DNA of 64,000 nt. Origin: Haloferax sp046557615 (GTDB lineage Archaea; Halobacteriota; Halobacteria; Halobacteriales; Haloferacaceae). The notes under the pieces are model-generated. The model was not told the origin of the DNA. It was given only the letters and a program-made list of their open reading frames with translations, and did not search any database. Below, piece after piece: positions 8,160 through 16,789 of this stretch (position 1 is the stretch's first letter; the number at the start of each line of letters is the position of its first letter). The translations under genes were made by a program, and so were the position numbers. The DNA lies in NCBI RefSeq assembly GCF_046557615.1, contig NZ_JBKIII010000002.1:806001-870000 (forward strand), given 5' to 3'.

Positions 8160-10814
8160 TTATCGCCGCGCCCACGCGAGCATTCGGTCGTAGAAGGGGT
8201 CCGATTCGAGTGCGTTGGCGTCGCCGACGAGACACAAGGCTTTCTTCGCGCGAGTGAGCGCGACGTTCACCCGACGGTGGTCTTCGAACAACGGGCCGTC
8301 GAGGTCGCCGGTAGCGACGAACGAGACGATGATAACCTCCTTCGAAGAGCCTTGGAATCGGTCCACTGTATCGACGGTCACGTCGGTCCGACGGGAGATT
8401 TCAGACACCTGCGCCCGGAAGGGGGCGATGACGCCGATATCCTCGGACGCGACACCTGCTGCTTCGTAGGCCCTGACGATTTCTGCGACTCGTTCTGCTT
8501 CGACTGGATTCGTGTTGCCGACGCGCCGCCCATCGGGGTCCACGAAGGTGACCGGGTCTTGGAGTTCGTCGGGCAACTCAGACACATCGACACCCAAGTC
8601 GCGGAGGTGTTGGGCGGCGATTTCACCTGCGGCGGGGCGGAGCGCGCCGTCGTAGAACTCGGTGGACGCGAAGGCCTGAATCCGTTGGGACATGCGGTAC
8701 TGTTGGGTGAGCATGACCGATGACTCCGGATAGGATTCGATGAGGCGCTGGAACAGCGACGTTTGGAGGTCGTTTTCGGCGCGAACCACGGGAGGAAGTT
8801 GCTTGTGGTCGCCGACGAGGACGAACTTGTCTGCCAAATTGGCGGCCGCGAGCGTGCCGGGTTCGGTGAGTTGCGAAGCTTCGTCAACGAGCGCAACGTC
8901 GAACGACTGTTCGCGCATAATCCGAGAGCCACAGGAGGCTGTCGTCGCGGCGACGACCGAGGTATCTCGGAGTGCGGCCGCGAGCGTGTTGGGGTCGCCG
9001 CTGCGAGAGAGTCGAACGTCGAGCATGTCGTCACGGACGCCCGACTCGGTGCCGATGCGGACGATATCTTCGAAGCCTTGGTCGCGGAGGGCTTCGAGCG
9101 CGTTGTCCACCGCGCGGTTCGTGAATGCCGTGAGGAGGACGCGATTCCCGTTTTCGACGAGTGCGCGAATCGTTCGGGCGATAGTGTAGGTTTTCCCAGT
9201 CCCCGGCGGGCCGTGGATGAGCGCCACGTCGTCGGCATCGACCGCAAGCTCGACCGCCTCGTTCTGTGCTTCGTTGTTGTCGATATACGTCTCACCCGCA
9301 GAGCGGTCCGAAAATTCGGGGTCGCGTCGTCCGAAGAGTACGTCCTTGCGGTCGGGACTGGACTTGAGAATCGCATCCGAGAGCGCGGTCAGGAGTCTAT
9401 CGACGGTGAGTTCGGACGGGTACACGTCGAGTCGGCGGAGGGGGACGGGTTCGCTCGCCGTGACGACGACTTCTTCGCCGAGTTCAACGATGCGCGAGAG
9501 TTCGGCGTGGCCTTCGACCGGTTCGCCGTCGCTGGCGAGTGCCACGTCGCCGACGCGGAGCTTGGATACTGAATCGTCCGCCTTACGGGCGCGGAGTTCC
9601 CACGTTCCGTCGTCTAACTCGCGCTGGCCGAGTGGTTCGAGACCGATGATTGCGCGGTCGTCGTCGGCGCGTTCCTCTGGGCTCTGTTCCCAGAGTTTTC
9701 GATACTCGTTGTGGACCGCGTGGCGCTCTTCTTCGATTGCACGGTAGAATCGGTCGAAGTACTCCTTCTCGTCGTCCGGGACCGCAGAGCCGATTGCACC
9801 GGCTTTCGACTCTTGGCCGAGACGTCCTGAGACGACCATACACGTGTCCTTTTCGAAGCAGTACTGGCACTTCGAGTTGGACTCGTATCCCGTCGGTACG
9901 TCGCTCTCGAACTCCATGGCGGCGATTTCGTTGCGGGTGCGAACGACGAATTCGAGCAGGCCCTTTCCGATAGAGAAGTCCTTTGCGGGCGAGAGGTCAC
10001 CTGACTCTTCGGTTCGGTCGAGCGTCGTGTTCTTCGTGTAGAGGAGCGTTCCCGTATCGACTGGAACGCCCCGCTCTTCGAGAATCAAGGCGTAGGCCGC
10101 CGCCTGAATCTTGTCTTGGAATCGTGGGTCGCGGTTGAGGTTCTTGCCAGTCTTGAGTTCGACCGGGGCACCGCGTCTGAGAGCGTCAGCGCGTCCTTTG
10201 ATGCCGAACGTCGGCGAGATGAGCGTGTATTCAGAACGCCACTCGTCCTCGTCGGTGAGGACGCCCTGTGAGAGCCACCCTTCGATGGCGGCGGCATTTC
10301 GGCGCACTTCGTCCGCGACTTCGCCGGGTTCGCGCCCGAGAAGACCGAGTTCGAGGCCACGCTCTTCGATACGTTCGTCGATAGAAGACGAGAGGTCGCG
10401 GCCGCGGAGGAGGTCGCCGAAGACTTCGTGGACGATGGTCCCTTTGACCACAGGGTAGTTGAGCGGAATTCCCGACAACTTGTTTAGATAGTACATCCGC
10501 GAACACTGCACCCACGAGCGAATGTCGGTCACGTCCACGAGGAAGTCGGGCTCGACGACGACGTAGGATTCTTTGGAGGTCGAATACGTCTCTTCGCCCA
10601 GATATTCGGAGGTATCGACGTTCGTCACGAGCAAGTCCATGCCAGGTTCGGCGTGTTCGGCGGCGTGGGTCCACTTGCCCCACAGCGTCACCGTCACCGG
10701 GTCTGCGGTCCCGCGCTCGGGGCGGAGCGTAACTTCGGCCAGCGAGCGCTCGCCGTACCGCGTTTCGACCGTCCGTGGCTCTCCGACCTCGACGAGCGGA
10801 CCGCGAAGGTTCAC
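8160..10814 (-). CDS. dna2: Dna2-like nuclease-helicase (OB/RecB-Cas4 nuclease plus superfamily 1B helicase)
   Basis: An 884-residue protein with three parts. The N-terminal 100 residues resemble an OB-type beta domain. A RecB/Cas4-like nuclease spans about 100-330. Its Fe-S cysteines follow the Dna2/Cas4 pattern: one in WVQCSR near 107, and three in C-x2-C-x5-C near 320 (CQYCFEKDTC). GTIVHE and VELKTGK are nuclease motifs. A superfamily-1 helicase follows, with Walker A GPPGTGKTYT near 530, VDEASQL (motif II), GDHKQLPP, QYRM and a C-terminal VALTRAK. Dna2 cleaves flaps and resects ends. Translation starts at a GTG. The gene is divergent from the conserved gene at 10905. Confidence 0.87.
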   Translation of the reverse strand: MNLRGPLVEVGEPRTVETRYGERSLAEVTLRPERGTADPVTVTLWGKWTHAAEHAEPGMDLLVTNVDTSEYLGEETYSTSKESYVVVEPDFLVDVTDIRSWVQCSRMYYLNKLSGIPLNYPVVKGTIVHEVFGDLLRGRDLSSSIDERIEERGLELGLLGREPGEVADEVRRNAAAIEGWLSQGVLTDEDEWRSEYTLISPTFGIKGRADALRRGAPVELKTGKNLNRDPRFQDKIQAAAYALILEERGVPVDTGTLLYTKNTTLDRTEESGDLSPAKDFSIGKGLLEFVVRTRNEIAAMEFESDVPTGYESNSKCQYCFEKDTCMVVSGRLGQESKAGAIGSAVPDDEKEYFDRFYRAIEEERHAVHNEYRKLWEQSPEERADDDRAIIGLEPLGQRELDDGTWELRARKADDSVSKLRVGDVALASDGEPVEGHAELSRIVELGEEVVVTASEPVPLRRLDVYPSELTVDRLLTALSDAILKSSPDRKDVLFGRRDPEFSDRSAGETYIDNNEAQNEAVELAVDADDVALIHGPPGTGKTYTIARTIRALVENGNRVLLTAFTNRAVDNALEALRDQGFEDIVRIGTESGVRDDMLDVRLSRSGDPNTLAAALRDTSVVAATTASCGSRIMREQSFDVALVDEASQLTEPGTLAAANLADKFVLVGDHKQLPPVVRAENDLQTSLFQRLIESYPESSVMLTQQYRMSQRIQAFASTEFYDGALRPAAGEIAAQHLRDLGVDVSELPDELQDPVTFVDPDGRRVGNTNPVEAERVAEIVRAYEAAGVASEDIGVIAPFRAQVSEISRRTDVTVDTVDRFQGSSKEVIIVSFVATGDLDGPLFEDHRRVNVALTRAKKALCLVGDANALESDPFYDRMLAWARR

Positions 10815-10904
10815 GTCGAATTCGTGGGGGCGACGGGGGGAAATAGCCGTCGGTCATTCGAATTAACCGCTACGTTCTTTCTCGTCGCCGCAGTAGGTCA
10901 GCGT

Positions 10905-11462
10905 ATGCGTGTCAGAGAGTGGCAAGATATTCTCTCAGATGTCACCGAGGGTGGCCACGATGCCGAACAGTGGCGTGCAGTCGCTGGTCGCCGCCGCAAG
11001 GGAATCGGCGAAGACCTCTATCTCGGTCACCCGTCGGTCGGCGTCTACCAACTCAAGACGTACGCGAAGAACCCCTACGAGGTCCGCGGCGTGGGCGCGA
11101 GAGTGGCCCGCCGCATCGACGAAGACCTCGAACCACTGTTTCCCAGACGCGACGCCGACGACACGGGGCGATTCGGTGTGCAAGCACCTCCGGAAGACGA
11201 AGACCACGCCAAATCGATGGCCAAGCGTCTCGAAGAAACGGTGAAAGTCCATGCCGACGCCCCGACGACACCGGGCGACTTCTTCACCGACGTGATGGAC
11301 GCCCTCGAAAGTCCGGCGTTCGGCCCGATGGACTACGAGTTCGACGCGCGACCCGACCGGCTCGAAGGTCTGACCGACGAGTTCGTCGACGCGAATCGGT
11401 TGCTGACCTCGGAGTTGGACGACCTGATTGAGACTGACGAAGTGGGGCGCGGGTTTCAGTAG
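10905..11462 (+). CDS. Conserved haloarchaeal protein, unknown function
   Basis: A 185-residue soluble, acidic protein with no signal peptide or membrane segment. The N-terminal half contains a basic patch (VAGRRRKGIGEDLYLGHPSVGVYQLKT broken by turns) and the C-terminal half is predicted helical. I do not recognise a catalytic motif. I chose the ATG at 10905 (MRVREWQDIL), because the upstream in-frame sequence lies in the divergent promoter region with dna2 and reads like non-coding DNA. Divergence from dna2 makes a repair link possible but unproven. Confidence 0.75.
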   Translation: MRVREWQDILSDVTEGGHDAEQWRAVAGRRRKGIGEDLYLGHPSVGVYQLKTYAKNPYEVRGVGARVARRIDEDLEPLFPRRDADDTGRFGVQAPPEDEDHAKSMAKRLEETVKVHADAPTTPGDFFTDVMDALESPAFGPMDYEFDARPDRLEGLTDEFVDANRLLTSELDDLIETDEVGRGFQ

Positions 11463-11563
11463 GACAGACGCGACGACAGCGCACAGTGGCGTTTGAGTGG
11501 CCCTGATCGCAAGAAAACTCCTTATTTGACAGGAACTTTGTCCGCCACGCCCGGATTGAGTCT

Positions 11564-12136
11564 ATGAAGAAAGTCGCCCTCGACGACGTAGAACCATACT
11601 CACTCGATGAGGGAAGCACTCGCCGAGGATTGTCTGACCCGTTGGGAACGACCGACCTCGCGCTCAATCACTACCGACTCGCCCCCGGAGAGGGCTTTCC
11701 CGGCGGACTTCACGCCCATATGGACCAAGAAGAGGTGTTCGTCGTCGTCGCGGGCGAAGCGACGTTCGAAACGATGCAGGGTGAAATCACAATCTGCGAA
11801 GGCGAGGCGATTCGATTCGCACCCGGTGAGTTTCAATCGGGTGAGAACCGCGCGGAGAGCGAACTCAGCGCGCTCGTGCTTGGTGCGCCGCGGAACACCG
11901 ACGATACGAGAATTCCGGTGACGTGTCCCGATTGCGGCCACGACACCCTTCGCTTGGAGGCGGGTGAAGAGAGCCTCCAATTCGTCTGTCCGGACTGCGC
12001 ATCGGAATACACGCCGAGCGACTGCCCGGAGTGTGGGCACACCGACTTGCGAATCACGCGGGGAGAGGCGAGTTCGGCCGTCGTCGTGTGTCGGAACTGT
12101 GATGCCCGGTTCGACCATCCTCCGCTTCGAGACTGA
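11564..12136 (+). CDS. Cupin-domain protein with C-terminal zinc ribbons
   Basis: A 190-residue protein. Residues 1-110 form a cupin barrel: the first cupin motif G-G-L-H-A-H-M-D-Q-E-E-V-F is near 45, and the second motif (AIRFAPGEFQSGEN) near 86. The C-terminal part has cysteine pairs CPDCGH, CPDC, CPECGH and CRNC, which could bind two zinc ions. Cupin plus zinc ribbon suggests a small-molecule or RNA-binding regulator rather than an enzyme. It is a single-gene unit; ATTTGAC near 11524-11530 is a plausible AT-rich promoter element. Confidence 0.8.
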   Translation: MKKVALDDVEPYSLDEGSTRRGLSDPLGTTDLALNHYRLAPGEGFPGGLHAHMDQEEVFVVVAGEATFETMQGEITICEGEAIRFAPGEFQSGENRAESELSALVLGAPRNTDDTRIPVTCPDCGHDTLRLEAGEESLQFVCPDCASEYTPSDCPECGHTDLRITRGEASSAVVVCRNCDARFDHPPLRD

Positions 12137-12275
12137 CGTGGTGTGAACAGGGACGACTCTCCTCGCGAGCGAACCCAACGGGTTTCAAACCCACTCGTGC
12201 CTATCACACAGACATGAGCGAACAGATTCGATGCCCATCTTTGGGGTCGCTACGTTTTGCACACGAGGAGGGTCG

Positions 12276-12503
12276 ATGGTCGGCCCCAGTCTGAGCGACG
12301 ACGAGACTCGAAACGCGAACAACCAGATTCGCGTCGGGTTCGTCCTACTCAACGGATTCACAGGGGCAGCCATCGCGTTCGCTGGTGACGCGACGCCCAT
12401 TCAAATCGGTGCGGCCTTTCTCGGTGGACTCGTCCTCGGTATCGTACTCATCGTCTACTTCGGCCGGTGGAGCAAGGAGTTCGTCGCGTCGAACCGCCGC
12501 TGA
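12276..12503 (+). CDS. Small two-helix membrane protein
   Basis: A 75-residue protein with two hydrophobic helices (IRVGFVLLNGFTGAAIAF and IGAAFLGGLVLGIVLIVYF) linked by a short polar turn, and a basic C-terminus (RWSKEFVASNRR). The start at 12276 (MVGPSLSDDETRN) is preferred. An in-frame ATG at 12231 adds 15 residues that look non-coding, and an ATG at 12214 opens a different frame of 26 codons that stops inside this gene. The upstream ORF could be a leader peptide, but that is only a possibility. Confidence 0.65.
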   Translation: MVGPSLSDDETRNANNQIRVGFVLLNGFTGAAIAFAGDATPIQIGAAFLGGLVLGIVLIVYFGRWSKEFVASNRR

Positions 12504-12621
12504 CGAGACCGTTGTCTGTCGTTCTTGTAGGTTCAACACACATTATGCTCACAATTGTCACTCATTTGTTTCATTCGCTAGCGGATAAATAACAGCAATC
12601 CGAAATTACGTAGAATCGTAG

Positions 12622-12629
12622 CTTATATG
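12622..12629 (+). promoter_or_regulatory. TATA box before the candidate non-coding RNA
   Basis: CTTATATG lies in an AT-rich patch, and the sequence turns GC-rich right after it. Archaeal spacing of about 25 nt puts the transcription start near 12650, exactly where the strong secondary structure begins. No start codon with a convincing reading frame follows. Confidence 0.5.
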
Positions 12630-12648
12630 TCCATAGGCTGTGCATCTC

Positions 12649-12800
12649 GTCGTTGCCGGTAGCCAGGGCAGGGGCAACGACCTGGTTCTATACCGGAGTC
12701 TCGTGGGGTGCTGAATTGGGCGTTTGGCACAACACAGACACTACCCAAGGTGCGTACGCGCTCAGGAAATCCCCGGGCGGGTTCGCATTACTGATGGAGT
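12649..12800 (+). ncRNA. Candidate structured non-coding RNA (pseudoknot or alternative hairpins)
   Basis: The 5' end folds tightly. GTCGTTGCC (12649-12657) pairs with GGCAACGAC (12673-12681). The loop of that stem contains GGTA (12658-12661) and CCAGG (12663-12667), which pair with TACC (12691-12694) and CCTGG (12681-12685) downstream. This is either an H-type pseudoknot or a switch between two hairpins. A further stem, TTGGG (12716-12720) with CCCAA (12743-12747), follows. I looked for SRP RNA, RNase P and tRNA signatures and found none. The 3' end is a guess bounded by the convergent gene ending at 12811. Confidence 0.4.
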
Positions 12801-12810
12801 TGCAGTCTCC

Positions 12811-13773
12811 TCAAGGCGACACCCGCGCGATCCATCGCTCGGGTACGTCTAATTCGTCATCGGTCGGCAGGTTCTCCGGATGGTCCCACACGCGAGAAGC
12901 GGCGGCGACGCCACGCTTGTCAGCGACGTAGCGGAAGAACTTCGCACCGCGTTCGTACTGCCGACGCTTGAGGCCAAGCCCGAGAAGACGGCGGGTGAGT
13001 TTTGCAATCGGGCCACCACCCTGTCGGCGTTCGTCTAACTTCCGTCGGAGGTCAGTGTACTCCTCGTCGAACGCACGGTCCATGAGTAACTCCGCGTAGC
13101 CTTCGACGGCGGTCATCGCCGTATCGAGTTCGCGGAATGCGTCGCGGTCGAGGTCACCCTCGACGAGTGCGTCGATACCGCGTTCCATCCGTGATTCGAG
13201 GTGTGTCGAGAGCCACGGTGCCGCCCCAAATTCGGCGGCGTGAGACACCTCGTGGAACGCAATCCAGCGGCGGAATCGCGGGTACTCGACGTCCAGTGAT
13301 TCGGCGACGCGACGAATGTTCGGTTCGACGAAGTACAGGCCGTGTTCGTCGTCACTGTCGGCTAACAACAGCGGGTCGTACTGGCCGAGGACGTTGTTCC
13401 CGAGAAATGAGAGGACGAGTGCGAACGTGCCCGTGTTGATTGCGCGAGTGATGCCGGGAAGCACTGTCGGCCCGTGTTCTTCGAGTGGGAGCATAATGCG
13501 ATGGAACGTCTCGACGTTCGCATCGATCCAGTGGTGTCGATTCTGTACTTCGATAACTTCCGGAACGTCGAATTCGACTTCGGCGACTGCTTGGAGTCGC
13601 TCACGCGCATCACGAACGTCACTTGCGTAGCCTTCGCGGTCGGCCGTCGAGAGGTCCAGCGACCCAGGGTCAGTCGCCGCCTTCGCGGCCGCCGAGACTG
13701 CCGGCCAGTCGATACTCCCCTTCCCATTGGACGAAGAGTCGGCAACCCTCCAGACGCTCCGAAGAATGTTCAT
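12811..13773 (-). CDS. Zinc-dependent metalloprotease-like protein (DUF2342/coenzyme F420-associated family)
   Basis: A 320-residue soluble protein with the zinc-binding motif HEVSHAAEF near residue 172 (HExxH type). An Asp/Glu-rich region follows (AVEGYAELLMD near 222) that should give a third ligand. The layout matches the DUF2342 family of putative zinc proteases found in actinobacteria and haloarchaea, whose substrates are unknown. The ATG at 13773 (MNILRSVWRV) is preferred over 13800 because the nine extra residues look non-conserved. It is divergent from the glyoxalase-fold gene. Confidence 0.78.
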   Translation of the reverse strand: MNILRSVWRVADSSSNGKGSIDWPAVSAAAKAATDPGSLDLSTADREGYASDVRDARERLQAVAEVEFDVPEVIEVQNRHHWIDANVETFHRIMLPLEEHGPTVLPGITRAINTGTFALVLSFLGNNVLGQYDPLLLADSDDEHGLYFVEPNIRRVAESLDVEYPRFRRWIAFHEVSHAAEFGAAPWLSTHLESRMERGIDALVEGDLDRDAFRELDTAMTAVEGYAELLMDRAFDEEYTDLRRKLDERRQGGGPIAKLTRRLLGLGLKRRQYERGAKFFRYVADKRGVAAASRVWDHPENLPTDDELDVPERWIARVSP

Positions 13774-13886
13774 ACCCCGTAAGTAGGTGTCGTCGGGCAA
13801 AACGCTTCGGACGAGTTAGAATTACGTGATGTTCGGCGGGTCGAGGGTGGGCGAACACACTATACCCTGACGTGAGATGGTGGGGT

Positions 13887-14702
13887 ATGGAACGGACGAT
13901 TGACCACGTCGCGTTCGGCGGACTCGACCTCGATACACTTCGAGACGCTGCCGCGGACGTCGGTCTCACCCCAACGTACGGTGGCGAGCACGGAACCGGT
14001 ACGACACACATGGCGATTGTCCCCTTCCCCGATGGGTCGTATCTCGAACTCATCGCACCGACACCCGGAACGAAACCGTCGGAGGCCGGATTCTGGCCGG
14101 ACCATCTCGCCGCCGATGCCGGCCCTGCCGCGTGGTGTCTCGACGTACCGGACGTTCACGCCAGCGCGAAGGCTGCAATCGACGCCGGAGTCGTCATCAA
14201 CGGCCCGCACGAAGCATCGAGAGAGCGACCGGATGGCCGACTCGTCGAGTGGGACATGTGTTTCGAAGGCGACGACCAACGGCTTCCGTTTTTGATTCGT
14301 GACCGCACCCCGCGAAGCTATCGCGTTCGCCGAACTTCTGATTCGACGATTCAGGGTATCCAAACCGTCGTCGTCGCAACCGAAGACCGAGAAGCGACTG
14401 CCGACTTCTTCGCACGTCGCCATCGCTATCCGACGCCTATCGAGGCGAACGGCCCATTTCCACACTTCTCTGTGGTTCCGGGGACGCCCGTCGCACTCTG
14501 TGAGACCGCAGACGGCTGGCTCGCAGACCGTGTCTCCAGTGTCGGCGAAGGCCCCTGTGCGTTCTTACTCGGCGTCAGCGACATCGAACAGGCGAGTGAA
14601 TCGCTGGCGCTCGCTCCCGAGAATCACTACGACGACCGACGAATGGCGTGGTTCGACCACGAACTCTTCCACCGACGACTCGGCGTCGTCGAACGCGTCT
14701 AA
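13887..14702 (+). CDS. Glyoxalase-fold (VOC) domain protein
   Basis: A 271-residue protein with two betaalphabeta-betabetabeta modules. The first starts MERTIDHVAFGG, with His near residue 6 and Glu in SYLELIAP near 53. The second covers about 150-260 (GIQTVVVATEDREATADFFARR...). The family includes dioxygenases, glyoxalases and proteins of unknown activity (glyoxalase-like domain type). Metal ligands are partly visible, but the substrate cannot be predicted. The ATG at 13887 gives MERTIDHVAF, the standard start for this family. Its stop abuts that of the convergent rhodanese-MBL gene. Confidence 0.75.
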   Translation: MERTIDHVAFGGLDLDTLRDAAADVGLTPTYGGEHGTGTTHMAIVPFPDGSYLELIAPTPGTKPSEAGFWPDHLAADAGPAAWCLDVPDVHASAKAAIDAGVVINGPHEASRERPDGRLVEWDMCFEGDDQRLPFLIRDRTPRSYRVRRTSDSTIQGIQTVVVATEDREATADFFARRHRYPTPIEANGPFPHFSVVPGTPVALCETADGWLADRVSSVGEGPCAFLLGVSDIEQASESLALAPENHYDDRRMAWFDHELFHRRLGVVERV

Positions 14703-15863
14703 CTACGCCGCGCAGTTGTTCGGCCCGAGTTCGAGTTGCGTCGCCTCTTCTTCTCCTTCGAGCGACCCACGGCCGGTGTTGAGCGCGATGATTCGCTCGT
14801 AGTTCGGCGGCTTTTCGGGCAGGTCGCCGGTGATGCGCTCGATAAACGACGTTTCGTCCATCGAGAGGAAGTCCAACGATTCACGGAGTTCGCCGACTGT
14901 CGCACTCACGAGTTGGCCGGGTGCGGCGACGCCGAATCGACCTTCGGTATCGACCGAGACGTGTCCCGGGAGGATTCTAGTCTCGTCCGGTAACCCGAGA
15001 ATCGACTCGTGAAGCGTGTCGTAGAGGAGTTCTGCACCCGTCGCGGCATCGTTGTCGCCGAACTGGAGTTCGGTCCGACCGACCGATTCGACGAAGAGTG
15101 TATCCCCGGTCAGGAGTGCCTGCCCGTCTACGAGGTAGGCGACCATATCGGAGGTGTGGCCCGGTGCGTGGAGCGTTTCGATTTCAACGTCGCCCACCGA
15201 GATGCTCTCGCCATCGTCGAGGGCGACGAAGTCGTACTGCACGTCACGGTCTGTCGCGTTCGACCCCATGTAGTACGGCACGTCGAGTCGGGACGCCAGC
15301 GTGCGCCCGCCGGAGATGTGGTCGGCGTGGACGTGGGTGTCGCAGACCCCGACGACTCGCATTCCCGCGTCCGCGGCGACGAGTTCGAACTGTTCGGACT
15401 GGCGTGTGGAATCGACGACGACTGCCTCGTTCGTCTCCCGCGACCCGACGACGTAGCCGAGACATCCTTTCGCCCGGCGCTGGACCTGTGCGAGATAGAG
15501 GTCCGGATTCCCGGTCTCGACTTCGACGACTTCGTAGAGTTTGCTCCAGTCTTCCATTCCGCCTTTGACGACCCGAACGTCGTCGTAGCCCCGCGTCCCG
15601 AGTTCGAAGCCGAAAGAGGTGGACGTGAGTCCCTTTCCACAGATGACGACGAGCGGCCCCGTCGCCGCGAGGTCCGAAACTCGCTCCCAATCCCACGCGG
15701 CCCCCAGTCCATCGACCGGGTGATAGGGGATGTTCGTCGCCCCTTCGATGTGCCACGCGTTGTAACTCTCTGGTGGACGGGTGTCGATGAGCGTCATCTC
15801 CTCGCCCGCATCGAGTGCGTTGGCGAGTTCTTCGACGGTCATCTGCGCGAGTAGCTTTGCCAT
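14703..15863 (-). CDS. Rhodanese-metallo-beta-lactamase fusion (persulfide dioxygenase-like)
   Basis: A 386-residue protein. Residues 1-120 are a rhodanese domain (TLIDTRPPESYNAWHIEGA; active-site loop ICGKGLTS with Cys near 86, then VVKGGMEDW). Residues 125-386 are an MBL domain of the ETHE1/glyoxalase II group: THVHADHISG near 186, HAPGHTSD near 237, LLTGDTLF near 256 and ILPGHV near 304. ETHE1 enzymes oxidise persulfides, and rhodanese partners move sulfane sulfur. A sulfide-detoxifying role is inferred from this pairing. The ATG at 15863 is chosen because residues before MAKLLAQMTV do not belong to the domain. Confidence 0.85.
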   Translation of the reverse strand: MAKLLAQMTVEELANALDAGEEMTLIDTRPPESYNAWHIEGATNIPYHPVDGLGAAWDWERVSDLAATGPLVVICGKGLTSTSFGFELGTRGYDDVRVVKGGMEDWSKLYEVVEVETGNPDLYLAQVQRRAKGCLGYVVGSRETNEAVVVDSTRQSEQFELVAADAGMRVVGVCDTHVHADHISGGRTLASRLDVPYYMGSNATDRDVQYDFVALDDGESISVGDVEIETLHAPGHTSDMVAYLVDGQALLTGDTLFVESVGRTELQFGDNDAATGAELLYDTLHESILGLPDETRILPGHVSVDTEGRFGVAAPGQLVSATVGELRESLDFLSMDETSFIERITGDLPEKPPNYERIIALNTGRGSLEGEEEATQLELGPNNCAA

Positions 15864-16006
15864 AGTTGCTGTAGGCGCGCCCTGTGGAAAATCGTTTGTC
15901 GTGAGTGCCACTTCATTGCGGGCGGGCGCACGAGTCTCACCAGTGCAGTCGCTCACCGGTTAGCTTCGAGAAAATTCGATTTGTGAGACGAAGGTGTCGT
16001 CCCGAA

Positions 16007-16789
16007 TTACAGCTCTGCCTCGAAGTCTTCGAGGGCGTAGACGGTGTCGGTGCCACGGCGGTCGAGCGTCTCGTTGGCCAGCAGCCAGTAGACGACCGAC
16101 AGTGCGCGGCGACCCTTGTTGTTCGTCGGAACGACGAGGTCAACGTTCGAGGTCTGGTTGTTCGAGTCGCACATCGCGATGACCGGGATGCCGACCGTGA
16201 TAGCCTCCTTGACCGCCTGCGAGTCACCGATTGGGTCGGTGACGACGACCACGTCAGGCTCGATGTAGCCAGCGTAGTCTGGGTTGGTCAGCGTCCCGGG
16301 GATGAAGCGGCCCGTGCGGGCACGAGCGCCGACGGCGTCGGCGAACTTCTCGGCCGGGAAGCGACCGTATTGGCGCGAAGACGTGACCAGAATCTGCTCG
16401 GGGTTGTAGCCCGCGAGGAAGTCAGCAGCCGTGCGGATACGCGAGTCAGTCTGACTCACGTCGAGCACGTACAGACCGTCGTCACGGACGCGGTGGATGA
16501 ACCGCTCCATGTCCTTGGTCTTCTGCTGGGTACCGATGTGGACACCGGCGGCCAGGTAGTCTTCGACTGGGATGAGCAGGTCGGCGTCTTCGTCGGGCAT
16601 GACGTCCTCGTCGAAGGCCGGTTCCGGCTCTGCTTCTTCAGCCTCGGTAGCCTCTTCGGCCGCCTCGGCGGTCTCTGCGGTCTCTTCTTCGGTGGCAGCC
16701 TCGTCGGTTACCGTCTCGGCGACCTCTTCGGCCTCCGTCTCGGCTTCGTCGTCGACGACCTCCACCGCGTCGTTATCGTTGTCGCTCAT
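16007..16789 (-). CDS. rps2: 30S ribosomal protein S2
   Basis: A 260-residue S2 with an unusually long, highly acidic N-terminal extension (about residues 1-65, mostly Glu, Ala, Asp and Thr) before the conserved domain LIPVEDYLAAGVHIGTQQ. The core has VTDPIGDSQAVKEA and the end ALEDFEAEL. Such extensions are known in haloarchaeal S2. The gene overlaps the eno stop by four bases and is last in the rpl18e-rpl13-rps9-rpoN-rpoK-eno-rps2 unit. Confidence 0.97.
   Translation of the reverse strand: MSDNDNDAVEVVDDEAETEAEEVAETVTDEAATEEETAETAEAAEEATEAEEAEPEPAFDEDVMPDEDADLLIPVEDYLAAGVHIGTQQKTKDMERFIHRVRDDGLYVLDVSQTDSRIRTAADFLAGYNPEQILVTSSRQYGRFPAEKFADAVGARARTGRFIPGTLTNPDYAGYIEPDVVVVTDPIGDSQAVKEAITVGIPVIAMCDSNNQTSNVDLVVPTNNKGRRALSVVYWLLANETLDRRGTDTVYALEDFEAEL

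Noticed and set aside
12664..12682. 17-base match to a second intergenic region near 23970
   Set aside because: GGGCAGGGGCAACGACC occurs at both places, but the flanks differ and no shared structure is seen. GC-rich DNA can give this by chance.
12500..12810. SRP RNA or RNase P RNA in the gene-free stretch
   Set aside because: The GGAA tetraloop region of SRP helix 8 and the conserved RNase P core strings are missing, and the transcript predicted from the TATA box is too short.
12653..12931. 92-codon frame over the candidate RNA
   Set aside because: It runs into the end of the convergent metalloprotease-like gene, lacks the acidic composition of the other proteins and has no recognisable motif, whereas structure and a TATA box argue for RNA.
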